DNA of 51,156 nt from QAMH01 sp900556425 (GTDB lineage: Bacteria; Actinomycetota; Coriobacteriia; Coriobacteriales; QAMH01): positions 1 through 51,156 of the forward strand of contig CABRZR010000015.1 of the NCBI GenBank assembly GCA_902475535.1, given 5' to 3'. Below, piece by piece: positions 16,148-25,399 of the stretch. Under the pieces are notes generated by a model. The model saw only the letters and a list, made by a program, of their open reading frames with translations, did not search any database and was not told the DNA's origin. The position numbers and the translations under genes were made by a program. The number at the start of each line of letters is the position of its first letter. Positions within the stretch are counted from its first letter, which is position 1.

Positions 16148-17725
16148 CTAGAAGTCGATGCCGTGCCAGCCGATGCCCTCGTCGCGCCAGCCCATGTCGA
16201 TGAGGACGTTACGCTCGCCCCAGTCAGTCGTGTAGTGATGATTGTTTGAGAAGGCGTTGGGATTGTATACGCGATAAACCGGCACGCGCTGCTCGGTGTC
16301 AGCGTACCAGCCAACGCCTTCATCGTTCCATCCCGCATATATGAGGACGGCGCGCTCGATTTCGCTTGTCGTGTAGTGGTGCTCGCCCGCATTGGGATTG
16401 TAGAGGCGGAACACGGGGGTGCCCCATGAGGGAGCGGTCCACGCAATGCCTTCGGGCTTCCAGCCGCGCCACATGAGGTCGTTGCGCTCTTCGACGCTTG
16501 CCGTATAGAAGTGCTCACCCGAGTTAGGGTTGTACATACGGTACATGGTCTGGCCCTGATCCGTCGGCTCGGGTTCCGGCTGCGGGTCGGGATCAGGAGT
16601 CGGCTCAGGATCTGGCGTAGGGTCGGGCTTGGGCTCCGGCTCGGGATCGGGTTTTGGATCGGGCTTGGGTTCCGGCTCTGGGTCGGGCTTGACGGCAGTG
16701 GGGTCAGGAGCAACCGTGAACTTCGCATTTGCCGAGCCGGTGATGGAGACAATGTCGATGGCATGCTCGCCTTCGGCTAGCGTCTGGAGGTACGAGGGCT
16801 TGAGCGCGACGATTGTCGAGCCCTCAGTGACCTCGTAATTTGCGGCATCAATGGAAGTGCCGTCAATCTTCACGCCCTCGAAGAGCAGGATATTCGCATT
16901 CGAGCGAAGCGAGAAGCCGTCTTTGGCGCCCTTCGTCCAGGTGACCGCCGTCTCGTTGGTGATGACGGGAGCCTCGATCGCGGGCTTGAGGTTGGTATAT
17001 GTGTCTGCAATACCTTGGCGGTCGGTGTAAATCTGCTCCGAGGTGTAGGTTTCGCCTGTTGTTGCAGATTGCCACTCGCTTTCCGGAAGCTTGCCCTCCT
17101 CGCTCGTGAAGCGGAACTTGTCGCCAAGCTTTACGCGGACGAGGGAATTGCAGTTGGAGAAGACGCCCCTCATATCCGAACATGCGCTCGTATCAAAACT
17201 TGACAGGTCAACGGCGACAAGGGAGGTGCAGCCAGCGAACATACCGCCCATGCGCATAAGATTTGAGGTATCAAATGACGAGAGGTCAACCATGAGCAAG
17301 GAGCTGCAAGCGGAGAACATGCTGCTCATGTTGGATGCGTCGGTCGTGTCGAGATTGGATAGGTCGACGGTGACGAGCGAGGAGCATCCGCGAAACATGC
17401 CGCCCAAGCTACCGGCGTAGATGCCATCGGCAAGCTCGACACTCGTGATGCTGGCAGCTTGCGCTTGCCATGGTGCGTTGCCAGAAATGCTCAGCGTGCC
17501 GCTTTCCCCGTTGACAGGCCAGATCTTCAGTTTGCCGGTATCGTCGATCTGCCAGAGAAGGTCACCGTAGGCTTGGGCGTCGGTTGCCTCCTGGGCGATA
17601 AGGGGTGCATTGTGGCTCTTTGCCTGCTCTGGCGTCGCAAGTGCCATCGTCGGCACAAAGGTTGCCGCTAGCGCCAACGCAAGAACATATGCTCCGATTC
17701 GTTTTAACGTGCCCATACTCATCAT
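16148..17725 (-). CDS. Secreted BspA-like (DUF285) protein with DUF5648-type repeats
   Basis: The protein has 525 residues: a signal peptide (residues ~1-30, cleavage near ALATPEQ), a short beta domain, four ~24-residue DUF285 repeats of the MFxxCxSLxxVDLSxFDTS type (~115-205), an X2/Ig-like domain (~250-340), a Pro/Asp/Glu linker (~345-390), and three C-terminal repeats of ~48 residues with YNPNxGEHxYT and GWxxEGIxW patterns resembling DUF5648. No LPXTG motif is visible, so surface attachment, if any, must use the C-terminal repeats. The ribosome site AAGGAG allows ATG 17725 or 17722. It shares its architecture with the larger neighbour and probably arose by duplication. An adhesin or polymer-binding role is inferred. 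Confidence 0.85.
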   Translation of the reverse strand: MMSMGTLKRIGAYVLALALAATFVPTMALATPEQAKSHNAPLIAQEATDAQAYGDLLWQIDDTGKLKIWPVNGESGTLSISGNAPWQAQAASITSVELADGIYAGSLGGMFRGCSSLVTVDLSNLDTTDASNMSSMFSACSSLLMVDLSSFDTSNLMRMGGMFAGCTSLVAVDLSSFDTSACSDMRGVFSNCNSLVRVKLGDKFRFTSEEGKLPESEWQSATTGETYTSEQIYTDRQGIADTYTNLKPAIEAPVITNETAVTWTKGAKDGFSLRSNANILLFEGVKIDGTSIDAANYEVTEGSTIVALKPSYLQTLAEGEHAIDIVSITGSANAKFTVAPDPTAVKPDPEPEPKPDPKPDPEPEPKPDPTPDPEPTPDPDPQPEPEPTDQGQTMYRMYNPNSGEHFYTASVEERNDLMWRGWKPEGIAWTAPSWGTPVFRLYNPNAGEHHYTTSEIERAVLIYAGWNDEGVGWYADTEQRVPVYRVYNPNAFSNNHHYTTDWGERNVLIDMGWRDEGIGWHGIDF

Positions 17726-17756
17726 CTGCTCCTTTTGCCGATGAAACTCGAAGATC

Positions 17757-17803
17757 GAGATTTCTCGACGCTACTCACTTTGCTCGCTCCACTCGAAATG
17801 ACA
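17757..17803 (-). repeat. Dispersed palindromic repeat, copy between BspA-like genes
   Basis: It begins GAGATTTCTCGACGC and ends CACTCGAAATGACA, matching copies at 32891-33137 and 43772-43876. It fills the 90-bp gap between the two BspA-like genes. Confidence 0.7.
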
Positions 17804-17815
17804 AGGGACTCTGCC

Positions 17816-20800
17816 TCATCGACTGATGCCATGCCAGCCAATGCCCTCATCCTGCCAACCAATGGAGAGCAGGATGTCACGCTCGCCGACATCCGTTGTG
17901 TAGTGGTGATTATTCGAAAAGGCATTGGGATTGTATAGACGATACAGTGGCGTGCGATATGCGGTATCGGAGTACCAGCCGATGCCCTCGTCATTCCAGC
18001 CTGCCCAGATGAGGGAGTCGCGCTCCTCAACCGAAAGCGTGTAGTGGTGCTCGCCAGCGTACGGGTTATAGAGGCGATAGACTGGGTCACCCCATGCCGG
18101 AGCGGTCCAGCCCACGTCCTCGCCGCGCCATCCGCACCAGATGAGGTGATCTCGCTCCTCGATGCTCGACGTGTAGAAATGCTCGCCAGAATTGGGGTTA
18201 TAGAGGCGATACATCGGGTAGCCCTCGTTGCTTGGCGGCTGCCAAGGATCATCGGGGCCAGATGGGTTATCGGGGCCCGGTGGAGTCGGACCGGGGCCAT
18301 CAGGATTATCGGGATTGTCGGGACCTGGTGGGGTCGGGTCGTCTGGTCCCGGGTTGACGCTTGGGTCATCACCAACCGTGAAAGACGTGCTTGCAGCGCC
18401 TGTGGCCGAGACGATCTCGAGCGTGTGCTTGCCATTGGGAAGCGAGGCGAGGTAGTCGCGCTTGAGGGTGACGATGGTCGACCCCTCGCGCAAATCATAC
18501 TTGCTCGATTCGATCACTTTGCCATCGACTTTTACATGCGTGAAAATGATAAGAGGTGCGCTCGAGCGGAACTCCGCCCCGCTTGTCATGCCCCGATGCC
18601 AGCTTGCGTTCGCGCCAGCCGTGATTGTGGGGACTTCGTCTTTGATGTCGCGGCGCTTGGCGTAGGTGTCCGCGACGCCCTTGCATTCGGTTGCGATTTG
18701 ATGCGAGCTATAGATCTTCTCCGTGGATGCTGCCTGCCAGAACGCCTTGGGAAGCTCGCTTGTCGTTCCCACGAAGGCGAACTTCTCGCCTAGGGCCAGC
18801 TTGTCGAGTGCCTCGCACCCTTCGAAGATGCCGTCCATGACGGTGACCTTGGAGCTGTCGATGCCCGACAGATCGAGTTCCGCAAGTTTGGAGCAGCCGG
18901 AGAACAGCGCGCCCATGTCCGTGACGCCGGGGGTGATCACGTCGGTAAGATCAACTGAGGTCAGTTGCAGGCAATCCGAGAACATGCCATGCAAGGAGGT
19001 GAGCTTTGTCGTGTCGATGCCAGCAAGCGTAGCCGACTCGAGGGCGGAGCAGTCTGCGAACATGGAGCCCATGTTCTCGACGTTGGCCGTGTCGATGGCG
19101 GAAAGGTCGATGGAGGGAAGCGAACTGCATCCCTTGAACATCGAGTCCATGCTTGTCACGTTGGCGGTCTTGAAGCCTGTGAGGTCGGCGGAACGCAGTC
19201 CCGAACAGCCTTCGAACAGGCTGCTCATGTCACGAACGTAGACGGTGTTGATGTCGGCCAAACCGAGGGATTCGACTGATTCCAACGCTGCGCATCCCTT
19301 GAACATCGAGCTCATGTTCGACAGATTCACAGTGTCTAGTCCAGAAAACGATGACGCCCGGAGGTTCACGCAGCCTTCGAACATCGAACTCATGTCCGAG
19401 ACATTAGCAAGGTCCATATGAGTGATTCCCGATGCGTCGACCGAGGTGAGGGCCGTACAGCCTTTGAACATCGCGCTCATGTTCCGTAAAGATCCCGTAT
19501 AGGCTTTATCAGCAAATACGACAGACGAAAGTGCGCTGCAGCCTTCGAACATCGAGCTTGTAGTGGATATGCGTGATAGATCGTTACGCGAAAAATCCAC
19601 CGTATTCAGTGATTTGCAGCCTTTGAACATCGCGGTGAGGTCTGCGATGCCTAGGGTGAGATCTGATACGTCAGCATTGCTCAAGGAGCTGCAATCCTCA
19701 AACATGGAGCTCATATCTGAAACTGATGAAGTATCAAGGCCAGTAAAGCTGAGGCTCCTGAGCGAAGAGCAGCCTTTAAGCATGGCATGCAGGTTTTTTG
19801 CGTTTGGTATGCGAAGCCCCGAGACATTGAAGGATACAAGAGAGGTGCAACCTTCGCAGAGACTTTCGAGACTCTCTGCTTGGAGGATGTCGAGACCGGA
19901 TAGGTCAAGAGTCGCGATGGATGAACATCCCTTGAACATACGGGCTATGTTGTTCGCGTTTGTGTAGTTGAATTTTTTCGGGTCGACTGAGGTGAGGGCT
20001 GCGCAACCCTCGAACATCGAACTCATATTTGAAATCATTGCCATGCTGAGATCGGGCAACATGAGTGAGCTGAGCGAGGAACAATTCTTGAAGGTTGAAC
20101 CCATATAGCTGAATAACGAGGCGTTGAAATTGGAGAGGTCGAGTTGCGAGATTTTGGCACATCCTTCAAACATTGAAGTGAGGTCAGAAAGGTTGTCGGT
20201 ATTGAAATTACGAAGGTTTAGGCTAGTAAGTGAGGCGCAGCCTGCAAACATGCGCGCCATGCTATTAACACTCGCAGTGTCGAACTTCGAGACATCAAGT
20301 GAGGTGAGCGAGGAGCATCCGTCAAACATGCTCTGTAAACTGCTCATTTTTGAAGTATCGAAATTGGAGACATCAAGATTTTCAAGTGCAGCGCAGCCAG
20401 CGAACATCGAAGTGACATCCTGACAAGCGGAGGTACCGAAATTCGAGACATCAAGAGCCTTAAGACTTGCGCAGCCAGCGAACATCTCGGTCATGTATCT
20501 CGTTGTGCTTGTGTCGAATTTTGAGACATCGAGTGAAGTAAGCTTGGCACAGTTTTTGAACATGTAGCGCATGCCGCCCTGAACGCCATTTGTATCAAAA
20601 TTACTGATGTCAAGCGTTTCGAGCGCAGCACAGTCTTCAAACATTGAGTTCATAAGCGTGACAGACTTTGTATTGAAGCTTGAAAGATCGAGTGTTTTAA
20701 GCGCTGAGCAGCCTTTGAACATGGAAGCCGTGGAGCCCACGTATTCTAGGTTGAATCCCGACACGTCAAGGGACTCAAGTGCCGAACACCCTTCAAACAT

Positions 20801-21211
20801 ATTGTCCATTTTCCATGTGGTCGAGGTATCGAGATTCGAGAGATTGGCCGAGGTCATCGCTGTGCAATCTTTGAACATGCCTCTGAGGTATTGACCGGCC
20901 TTTACGCCAGGCTCGACGACAACAGAGGTGATCTTCTTAGCGTGGGCTTCCCAAGGCGCAATTCCATCCATCTCTCCCAGCGTGCCGCTATCACCGCTCG
21001 TGGGACGGATGGTGAGCTTGCCCGAGCCATCGATGACCCAGGAGCAGGTCCCGCTCGTGCCCCGGGCGATGTCGGCAGCCTGCGCGGTGAGCGGAGCATC
21101 CTGGGTGGGCGCGGCAATGGCTGTCACCGGGATAAACGCGGTGATGAGGGCAATGGAGGCGAAGGTTGTGATGATCCTCCGCATGGTTGTCATGATGTGG
21201 CTCGTGGGCAT
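17816..21211 (-). CDS. Large secreted BspA-like (DUF285) repeat protein
   Basis: The protein has 1131 residues. A signal peptide (residues ~8-34, cleavage near AIAAPT) precedes a short beta domain. I count 27 tandem DUF285 repeats of about 24-26 residues, each with a MF(K/E/A)(G/D)C core followed by a leucine-rich step (~105-790). Then come an X2/Ig-like domain (~840-930), a Pro/Gly/Asp linker (~932-985) and three DUF5648-like repeats (~988-1131). Some units have drifted (for example SLCEGC, AMLKGC). The ATG has AGGAGG seven bases upstream. No sortase motif is seen. The repeats form a leucine-rich solenoid suited to ligand binding; an adhesin role is inferred. Confidence 0.88.
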   Translation of the reverse strand: MPTSHIMTTMRRIITTFASIALITAFIPVTAIAAPTQDAPLTAQAADIARGTSGTCSWVIDGSGKLTIRPTSGDSGTLGEMDGIAPWEAHAKKITSVVVEPGVKAGQYLRGMFKDCTAMTSANLSNLDTSTTWKMDNMFEGCSALESLDVSGFNLEYVGSTASMFKGCSALKTLDLSSFNTKSVTLMNSMFEDCAALETLDISNFDTNGVQGGMRYMFKNCAKLTSLDVSKFDTSTTRYMTEMFAGCASLKALDVSNFGTSACQDVTSMFAGCAALENLDVSNFDTSKMSSLQSMFDGCSSLTSLDVSKFDTASVNSMARMFAGCASLTSLNLRNFNTDNLSDLTSMFEGCAKISQLDLSNFNASLFSYMGSTFKNCSSLSSLMLPDLSMAMISNMSSMFEGCAALTSVDPKKFNYTNANNIARMFKGCSSIATLDLSGLDILQAESLESLCEGCTSLVSFNVSGLRIPNAKNLHAMLKGCSSLRSLSFTGLDTSSVSDMSSMFEDCSSLSNADVSDLTLGIADLTAMFKGCKSLNTVDFSRNDLSRISTTSSMFEGCSALSSVVFADKAYTGSLRNMSAMFKGCTALTSVDASGITHMDLANVSDMSSMFEGCVNLRASSFSGLDTVNLSNMSSMFKGCAALESVESLGLADINTVYVRDMSSLFEGCSGLRSADLTGFKTANVTSMDSMFKGCSSLPSIDLSAIDTANVENMGSMFADCSALESATLAGIDTTKLTSLHGMFSDCLQLTSVDLTDVITPGVTDMGALFSGCSKLAELDLSGIDSSKVTVMDGIFEGCEALDKLALGEKFAFVGTTSELPKAFWQAASTEKIYSSHQIATECKGVADTYAKRRDIKDEVPTITAGANASWHRGMTSGAEFRSSAPLIIFTHVKVDGKVIESSKYDLREGSTIVTLKRDYLASLPNGKHTLEIVSATGAASTSFTVGDDPSVNPGPDDPTPPGPDNPDNPDGPGPTPPGPDNPSGPDDPWQPPSNEGYPMYRLYNPNSGEHFYTSSIEERDHLIWCGWRGEDVGWTAPAWGDPVYRLYNPYAGEHHYTLSVEERDSLIWAGWNDEGIGWYSDTAYRTPLYRLYNPNAFSNNHHYTTDVGERDILLSIGWQDEGIGWHGISR

Positions 21212-21323
21212 TGCCGAACCTCCTCATGGTGCAGTAGTCGAGAGAAGATATTGTACGCCCGATTTGCCCGTCATGCGGGAGCTATTGCCCGACCGTGCGC
21301 AAGTGCTAGGTGGAGGGATATTG

Positions 21324-21332
21324 TGCTATCCT
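21324..21332 (+). promoter_or_regulatory. Extended -10 box, probable leaderless start
   Basis: TGC-TATCCT is an extended -10 element whose last base is 7 nt before the ATG at 21340. Transcription would then begin at or beside the start codon. A GGAGGG further up (21312-21317) is too far away to serve that ATG. Confidence 0.5.
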
Positions 21333-21339
21333 ATGGCCC

Positions 21340-22536
21340 ATGCAATTTGCGACACCACAAAAACGCCTCGGCCCGCGCACCTTCTTGGCGTGCGTGCTCG
21401 TCATCAACGCGTCGTTCATCCTCGCCATCGACATGTATGTGCCGGCGCTGCCCCTTTTGCTCGAGGAATTCGATACCAGTGCATCATTTCTCAACCTTAC
21501 GATGTTCATGTTCATGCTTGTCTCGGCATTCGCCATTCTCGTTGCGGGGCCGCTTACGGACAAGTTTGGCCGTAAACCAATCCTCATTGTGAGCTGCGCC
21601 GTCTTTGGCGCTTCCTCCATTGGCTGCGCGCTCTCGACCTCGGTGCTCATGCTCACGATCTTCCGCGTCGGCCAGGCTATCGGCTTTGGCTTGGTCGAGA
21701 CGGACGTGACCGCGATGATCAAGGACGCCTACACCGACAAGGACCTCAAGTTCGCGATGTCACTTCTGCAATCGCTCGTGATTGTCGGACCGGTGCTCGC
21801 TCCGTTTCTGGGTACGCTTCTTCTTGCTCTAGGCGGCTGGCGCGAGATCTTCGTAGCTCTTGCCGTTATGGGCATTATCGGGCTGGTTATCGCACTCATC
21901 ATTAGCGAGACCATGCACGCGGACCATCGCCTTGCCGCCGGCGTTGTTCCGGCCTTGCGTGACATGATGACGCGCGTGCGTTCGCTGCTCTCCAAGCGTT
22001 CGTTTACCGCCATGGCGCTGATTGTGGGTGTCGCGGGCCTGGCATATATGGGCTACATAGCCGTGGCCTCGTATATCCTGCTCGATGACTTTGGCTCGGG
22101 ATACGTGATATACAACCTCGTCTATGCGGGAATCTGCGGCGTGAGCGTGCTTGCGCCTTTTGTGTACCTGCGCATCTCGAAGATGATGAGCCCCCGTGCG
22201 CTCACGGTCCTGTGCGCCGTGCTCGGCTTGGTAGCAGCTGCGTTCATGGCCGTATTCGGTGTCTGGGGTCCTTTTGCATTCTTCTGCTGTTTCGTGCCCT
22301 ACGCTCTCATGGAGGGCATCATTCGTCCGCATGCCTTCGTGGTGTTGCTCGACCAGCCTCCTGACCAAGTCGGGTCGGCCAGCGCGTTTGCCAATTTCGT
22401 GTACACGATGCTTGGTGCCGCGGGAACCGTTGTCATGACCTTGCCGTGGACGAGCTATGTGGGCGGCCTGGCCATCGTCATGGGCGCATGCTCCGTCATC
22501 ATGCTTGCGCTCTATGCATGGGGTCTACGCAAGTAA
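21340..22536 (+). CDS. Bcr/CflA-type MFS drug-resistance transporter
   Basis: This 398-residue, 12-helix major facilitator protein has the Bcr/CflA hallmarks: IDMYVPALPLL in helix 1 (about residues 26-36) and the loop GPLTDKFGRKP. Members export drugs or metabolites by proton exchange. The start at 21340 lacks a Shine-Dalgarno but follows an extended -10 box by 7 nt, consistent with a leaderless message; a GTG at 21310 is the alternative. It is followed by galE after 90 bp with a separate promoter-like sequence, so it is probably monocistronic. Confidence 0.87.
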   Translation: MQFATPQKRLGPRTFLACVLVINASFILAIDMYVPALPLLLEEFDTSASFLNLTMFMFMLVSAFAILVAGPLTDKFGRKPILIVSCAVFGASSIGCALSTSVLMLTIFRVGQAIGFGLVETDVTAMIKDAYTDKDLKFAMSLLQSLVIVGPVLAPFLGTLLLALGGWREIFVALAVMGIIGLVIALIISETMHADHRLAAGVVPALRDMMTRVRSLLSKRSFTAMALIVGVAGLAYMGYIAVASYILLDDFGSGYVIYNLVYAGICGVSVLAPFVYLRISKMMSPRALTVLCAVLGLVAAAFMAVFGVWGPFAFFCCFVPYALMEGIIRPHAFVVLLDQPPDQVGSASAFANFVYTMLGAAGTVVMTLPWTSYVGGLAIVMGACSVIMLALYAWGLRK

Positions 22537-22626
22537 CCACAAGTCGTTACCCAAATGTACCTTTGCGACCCCTCTGCTGTGCTATCGTGAATCCTGTTTT
22601 TGGAGAGTGGACTGATGGGGAGAGCA

Positions 22627-23643
22627 ATGAAGATTCTTGTAACGGGTGGAGCAGGCTTCATCGGGAGCCATACAATCATCGAGCTCATCGAAGCTGGTCA
22701 TGAGCCCATTGCCTACGACAACCTGTGCAACGCATCTCCGGTTGTCTTCGAGCGCATCAAGGCCATCACGGGCGTCGAGGTGCCCTTTATCGAGGGCGAT
22801 ATCCGCGATGAGGCAAAGCTGCGCGAGGTCTTCGCCGAGCATGACATCGACTGCGTGATTCACTTTGCCGGCCTCAAGGCCGTGGGCGAATCGGTCGAAA
22901 AACCCATCGAATACTACGACAACAACGTTGGCGGCACGGTCAAGCTGCTCGAGGCCATGCGTGATGCGGGCTGCAAGAACATCATCTTCTCGAGCTCGGC
23001 CACGGTCTATGGCACGCCGCAGGCGCTGCCCCTGACCGAGGATATGCCCAAGGGCGAGGCGACCAATCCTTACGGACGCACCAAATCCATGATCGAGGAT
23101 ATCCTCGCCGATGTGCAGCGTGCCATCCCGGACATGAACGTCGTCCTGCTGCGCTACTTCAACCCCATCGGCGCGCATCCGTCGGGCACCATGGGCGAGG
23201 ATCCTTCTGGCATCCCCAACAACCTCATGCCCTACATCACGCAGGTTGCCGTGGGCAAGCTCGAAAAGCTCGGCGTCTTCGGCGATGACTACGACACGCC
23301 CGATGGTACCGGCGTGCGCGATTACATCCACGTCATGGACCTTGCAAGCGGGCACGTCGCAGCACTCAAGGCGATCAAACCCGAGGGCGGCCTGTATATC
23401 TACAATCTGGGAACGGGCAATGGCACGAGCGTTCTCGAGCTTGTGCACGCCTTTCAAGATGCGACCGGTGTCGAGGTCCCCTATGCTATCAAGCCGCGTC
23501 GAGCGGGAGATATAGCAGCTTGCTATGCCGATTGCAGCAAGGCGGCCGACGAGCTCGGATGGCGGGCGCAATACGACATCGCGGACATGTGCGCGGATTC
23601 GTGGCGCTGGCAGCAGGCCAACCCCAACGGGTATAGGAGCTAG
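22627..23643 (+). CDS. galE: UDP-glucose 4-epimerase
   Basis: The enzyme interconverts UDP-glucose and UDP-galactose, supplying galactose for surface glycans or feeding the Leloir pathway. The 338-residue length equals that of the E. coli enzyme. The NAD-binding GGAGFIGS is at residues 6-13, SSSATVYG lies near 120-127, and the catalytic Tyr149-x3-Lys153 is in YGRTK. GGGGAGAGCA supports ATG 22627; ATG 22615 with GGAGAG before it would add four residues and is also possible. The ABC exporter genes start 10 bp after the stop. Confidence 0.95.
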   Translation: MKILVTGGAGFIGSHTIIELIEAGHEPIAYDNLCNASPVVFERIKAITGVEVPFIEGDIRDEAKLREVFAEHDIDCVIHFAGLKAVGESVEKPIEYYDNNVGGTVKLLEAMRDAGCKNIIFSSSATVYGTPQALPLTEDMPKGEATNPYGRTKSMIEDILADVQRAIPDMNVVLLRYFNPIGAHPSGTMGEDPSGIPNNLMPYITQVAVGKLEKLGVFGDDYDTPDGTGVRDYIHVMDLASGHVAALKAIKPEGGLYIYNLGTGNGTSVLELVHAFQDATGVEVPYAIKPRRAGDIAACYADCSKAADELGWRAQYDIADMCADSWRWQQANPNGYRS

Positions 23644-23653
23644 CCCAAGCATC

Positions 23654-25399
23654 ATGCTCAGGCTCGTCAGGACATATTTCATGCGCTTCACGCCCCTGTT
23701 CGTAGGGGCGTTCGTTCTTACGGCCATTCGCGTTGGCTGTGATCTTATGATCCCCAACCTCATGAGCGAGGTCATCGATGCAGGCGTTGCGAACAACGAC
23801 GTGCCCTACATCTTCCAGACGGGCGGTGTCATGCTGCTCTGGGCGCTCGGCTGCGTCGTCGCCGATATTGCAGCAGGCCTGTGTGCCGCGCGCGCATCCA
23901 TGGGGTTCGGGCGCAACTTGCGCAGCGCCGTCTACAAGCGTGTCACCGCATTTAGCCTGCGCGAGATTGGCGAGTTCGGCACCTCTTCGCTCATCACGCG
24001 CACGACCAACGATATCCAGCAGCTCGAGCGCTTCGCGTTGATGACCATGACCATAGCCATGATGGCGCCCATCATGTTCGTCGGGGCTGCGCTCATGGCG
24101 TTCCAGAAGAGCGTCGAGCTTTCGATAGCCGTTTTCGCGGCCATCCCCGTCATGGCCATTATCGTGGCGATTGTGATGAAGTTCACCGTCCCGCTGCTGC
24201 GTTCTCTCCAGGCTCGTATCGACGACCTCAATCGCGTCACACGCGAGGGACTCACGGGCATTCGCGTCATCAGGGCGTACAACAAGGAGGATTTCGAGGA
24301 GAGGCGCTTCTCGATTGCAAACAAGGTTCTCGCCGACACCAACGTCTCCGTTGCGCGCCGCATGTCCGTTCTCATGCCACTCATTGGCTTCGTGCTGGAC
24401 CTCGTGATTATCGTTATCGCCTGGGTTGGTGGTCACCTCGTCGATTTGGGCAGTTTTCAGGCAGGCGATCTGATGGCGATTATCCAATACGCCATGATGT
24501 TGCTCATGTCGGTCATGATGCTCTCGATGATCTTCATGATCTGGCCGCGCGCACAGGCCGCCGCCGAGCGCGTGACGGCCGTGCTGCAGTGCGAGCCGAC
24601 CGTGCATGATCCCGATGCTGCCGAGCGTATGGAGGTTCCCACATCCGCCCATGCGCATTCTGTGCGCTTCGAGGATGTCAGCTTCAGCTTCGAGGGTGCC
24701 GAAGAGCCCACGCTCGATGGCATTAACTTCGAGCTCGAGGCGGGCAAGACCTATGCGCTCATTGGGGCGACGGGCTCGGGCAAGAGCGTGCTCGTCGACC
24801 TCATCGAGCGCTTCTACGACCCCACGAACGGCCGCATTCTGCTCGATGGTGTCGATATCATGCGCATTCCGCAGGCACAGCTGCGCACGCTCATCTCGTA
24901 TGCCCCGCAAAAGACCACGCTGTTCACGGGCACGATCGGCGACAACATTCGCTATGGCAACAGGAATGCCAGCGACGAGGAGGTCGCCGAGGCTGCGCGT
25001 GAGGCAGCGGCGTATGACTTCATCATGGAAAAGCCCGATGGCTTCGAGACGCAAATCACTCAGGCCGGTGGCGGTCTTTCCGGCGGGCAAAAGCAACGCA
25101 TTGCCATCGCGCGCGCCCTCGCCAAGAAGGCGGGGCTCTACGTCTTTGACGACTCTTTCTCCGCGTTGGACCTCAAGACGGACGCCCAGGTTCGCGCCAA
25201 CCTCAAAAGGGCGACGAAGGGGGCCACGGTGCTCATCGTGGCGCAGCGCGTCTCCGTCGCCATGGATGCCGACATGGTCATCGTGCTCGACGAAGGGCGT
25301 ATCGACTCGATCGGCACCCACGAAGAGCTGCTTGGGGCGAGTGAGGTCTACAACGAAATCGTCGCTTCCCAGATCACGGACGAGGAGGCGAACCGGTAG
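23654..25399 (+). CDS. ABC exporter half-transporter, degenerate NBD
   Basis: The 581-residue protein has six membrane helices (residues ~15-300) and a C-terminal ATPase domain. Walker A is GATGSGKS (G371-S378) and the signature LSGGQ is intact (475-479). However the Walker B catalytic Glu is replaced by Asp (VFDD, D500) and the switch His by Gln (VAQR, Q531). These are the changes seen in the non-catalytic half of heterodimeric exporters such as TM287/288 and BmrCD. The partner follows directly. The start at 23654 was chosen because the preceding frame only overlaps galE; its Shine-Dalgarno is weak. Confidence 0.92.
   Translation: MLRLVRTYFMRFTPLFVGAFVLTAIRVGCDLMIPNLMSEVIDAGVANNDVPYIFQTGGVMLLWALGCVVADIAAGLCAARASMGFGRNLRSAVYKRVTAFSLREIGEFGTSSLITRTTNDIQQLERFALMTMTIAMMAPIMFVGAALMAFQKSVELSIAVFAAIPVMAIIVAIVMKFTVPLLRSLQARIDDLNRVTREGLTGIRVIRAYNKEDFEERRFSIANKVLADTNVSVARRMSVLMPLIGFVLDLVIIVIAWVGGHLVDLGSFQAGDLMAIIQYAMMLLMSVMMLSMIFMIWPRAQAAAERVTAVLQCEPTVHDPDAAERMEVPTSAHAHSVRFEDVSFSFEGAEEPTLDGINFELEAGKTYALIGATGSGKSVLVDLIERFYDPTNGRILLDGVDIMRIPQAQLRTLISYAPQKTTLFTGTIGDNIRYGNRNASDEEVAEAAREAAAYDFIMEKPDGFETQITQAGGGLSGGQKQRIAIARALAKKAGLYVFDDSFSALDLKTDAQVRANLKRATKGATVLIVAQRVSVAMDADMVIVLDEGRIDSIGTHEELLGASEVYNEIVASQITDEEANR

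Noticed and set aside
16560..16690. Short-period repeats that at first look like a CRISPR or satellite array
   Set aside because: They encode the Pro/Asp/Glu linker of the BspA-like protein in frame; no spacers or cas genes are present.
18800..20900. Regular ~75-bp repeats resembling an array
   Set aside because: They are the in-frame DUF285 coding repeats of the large BspA-like protein.
22582..23796. A 404-residue minus-strand frame opposite galE
   Set aside because: galE is full length with all motifs on the plus strand; the antisense frame has shadow-type composition.
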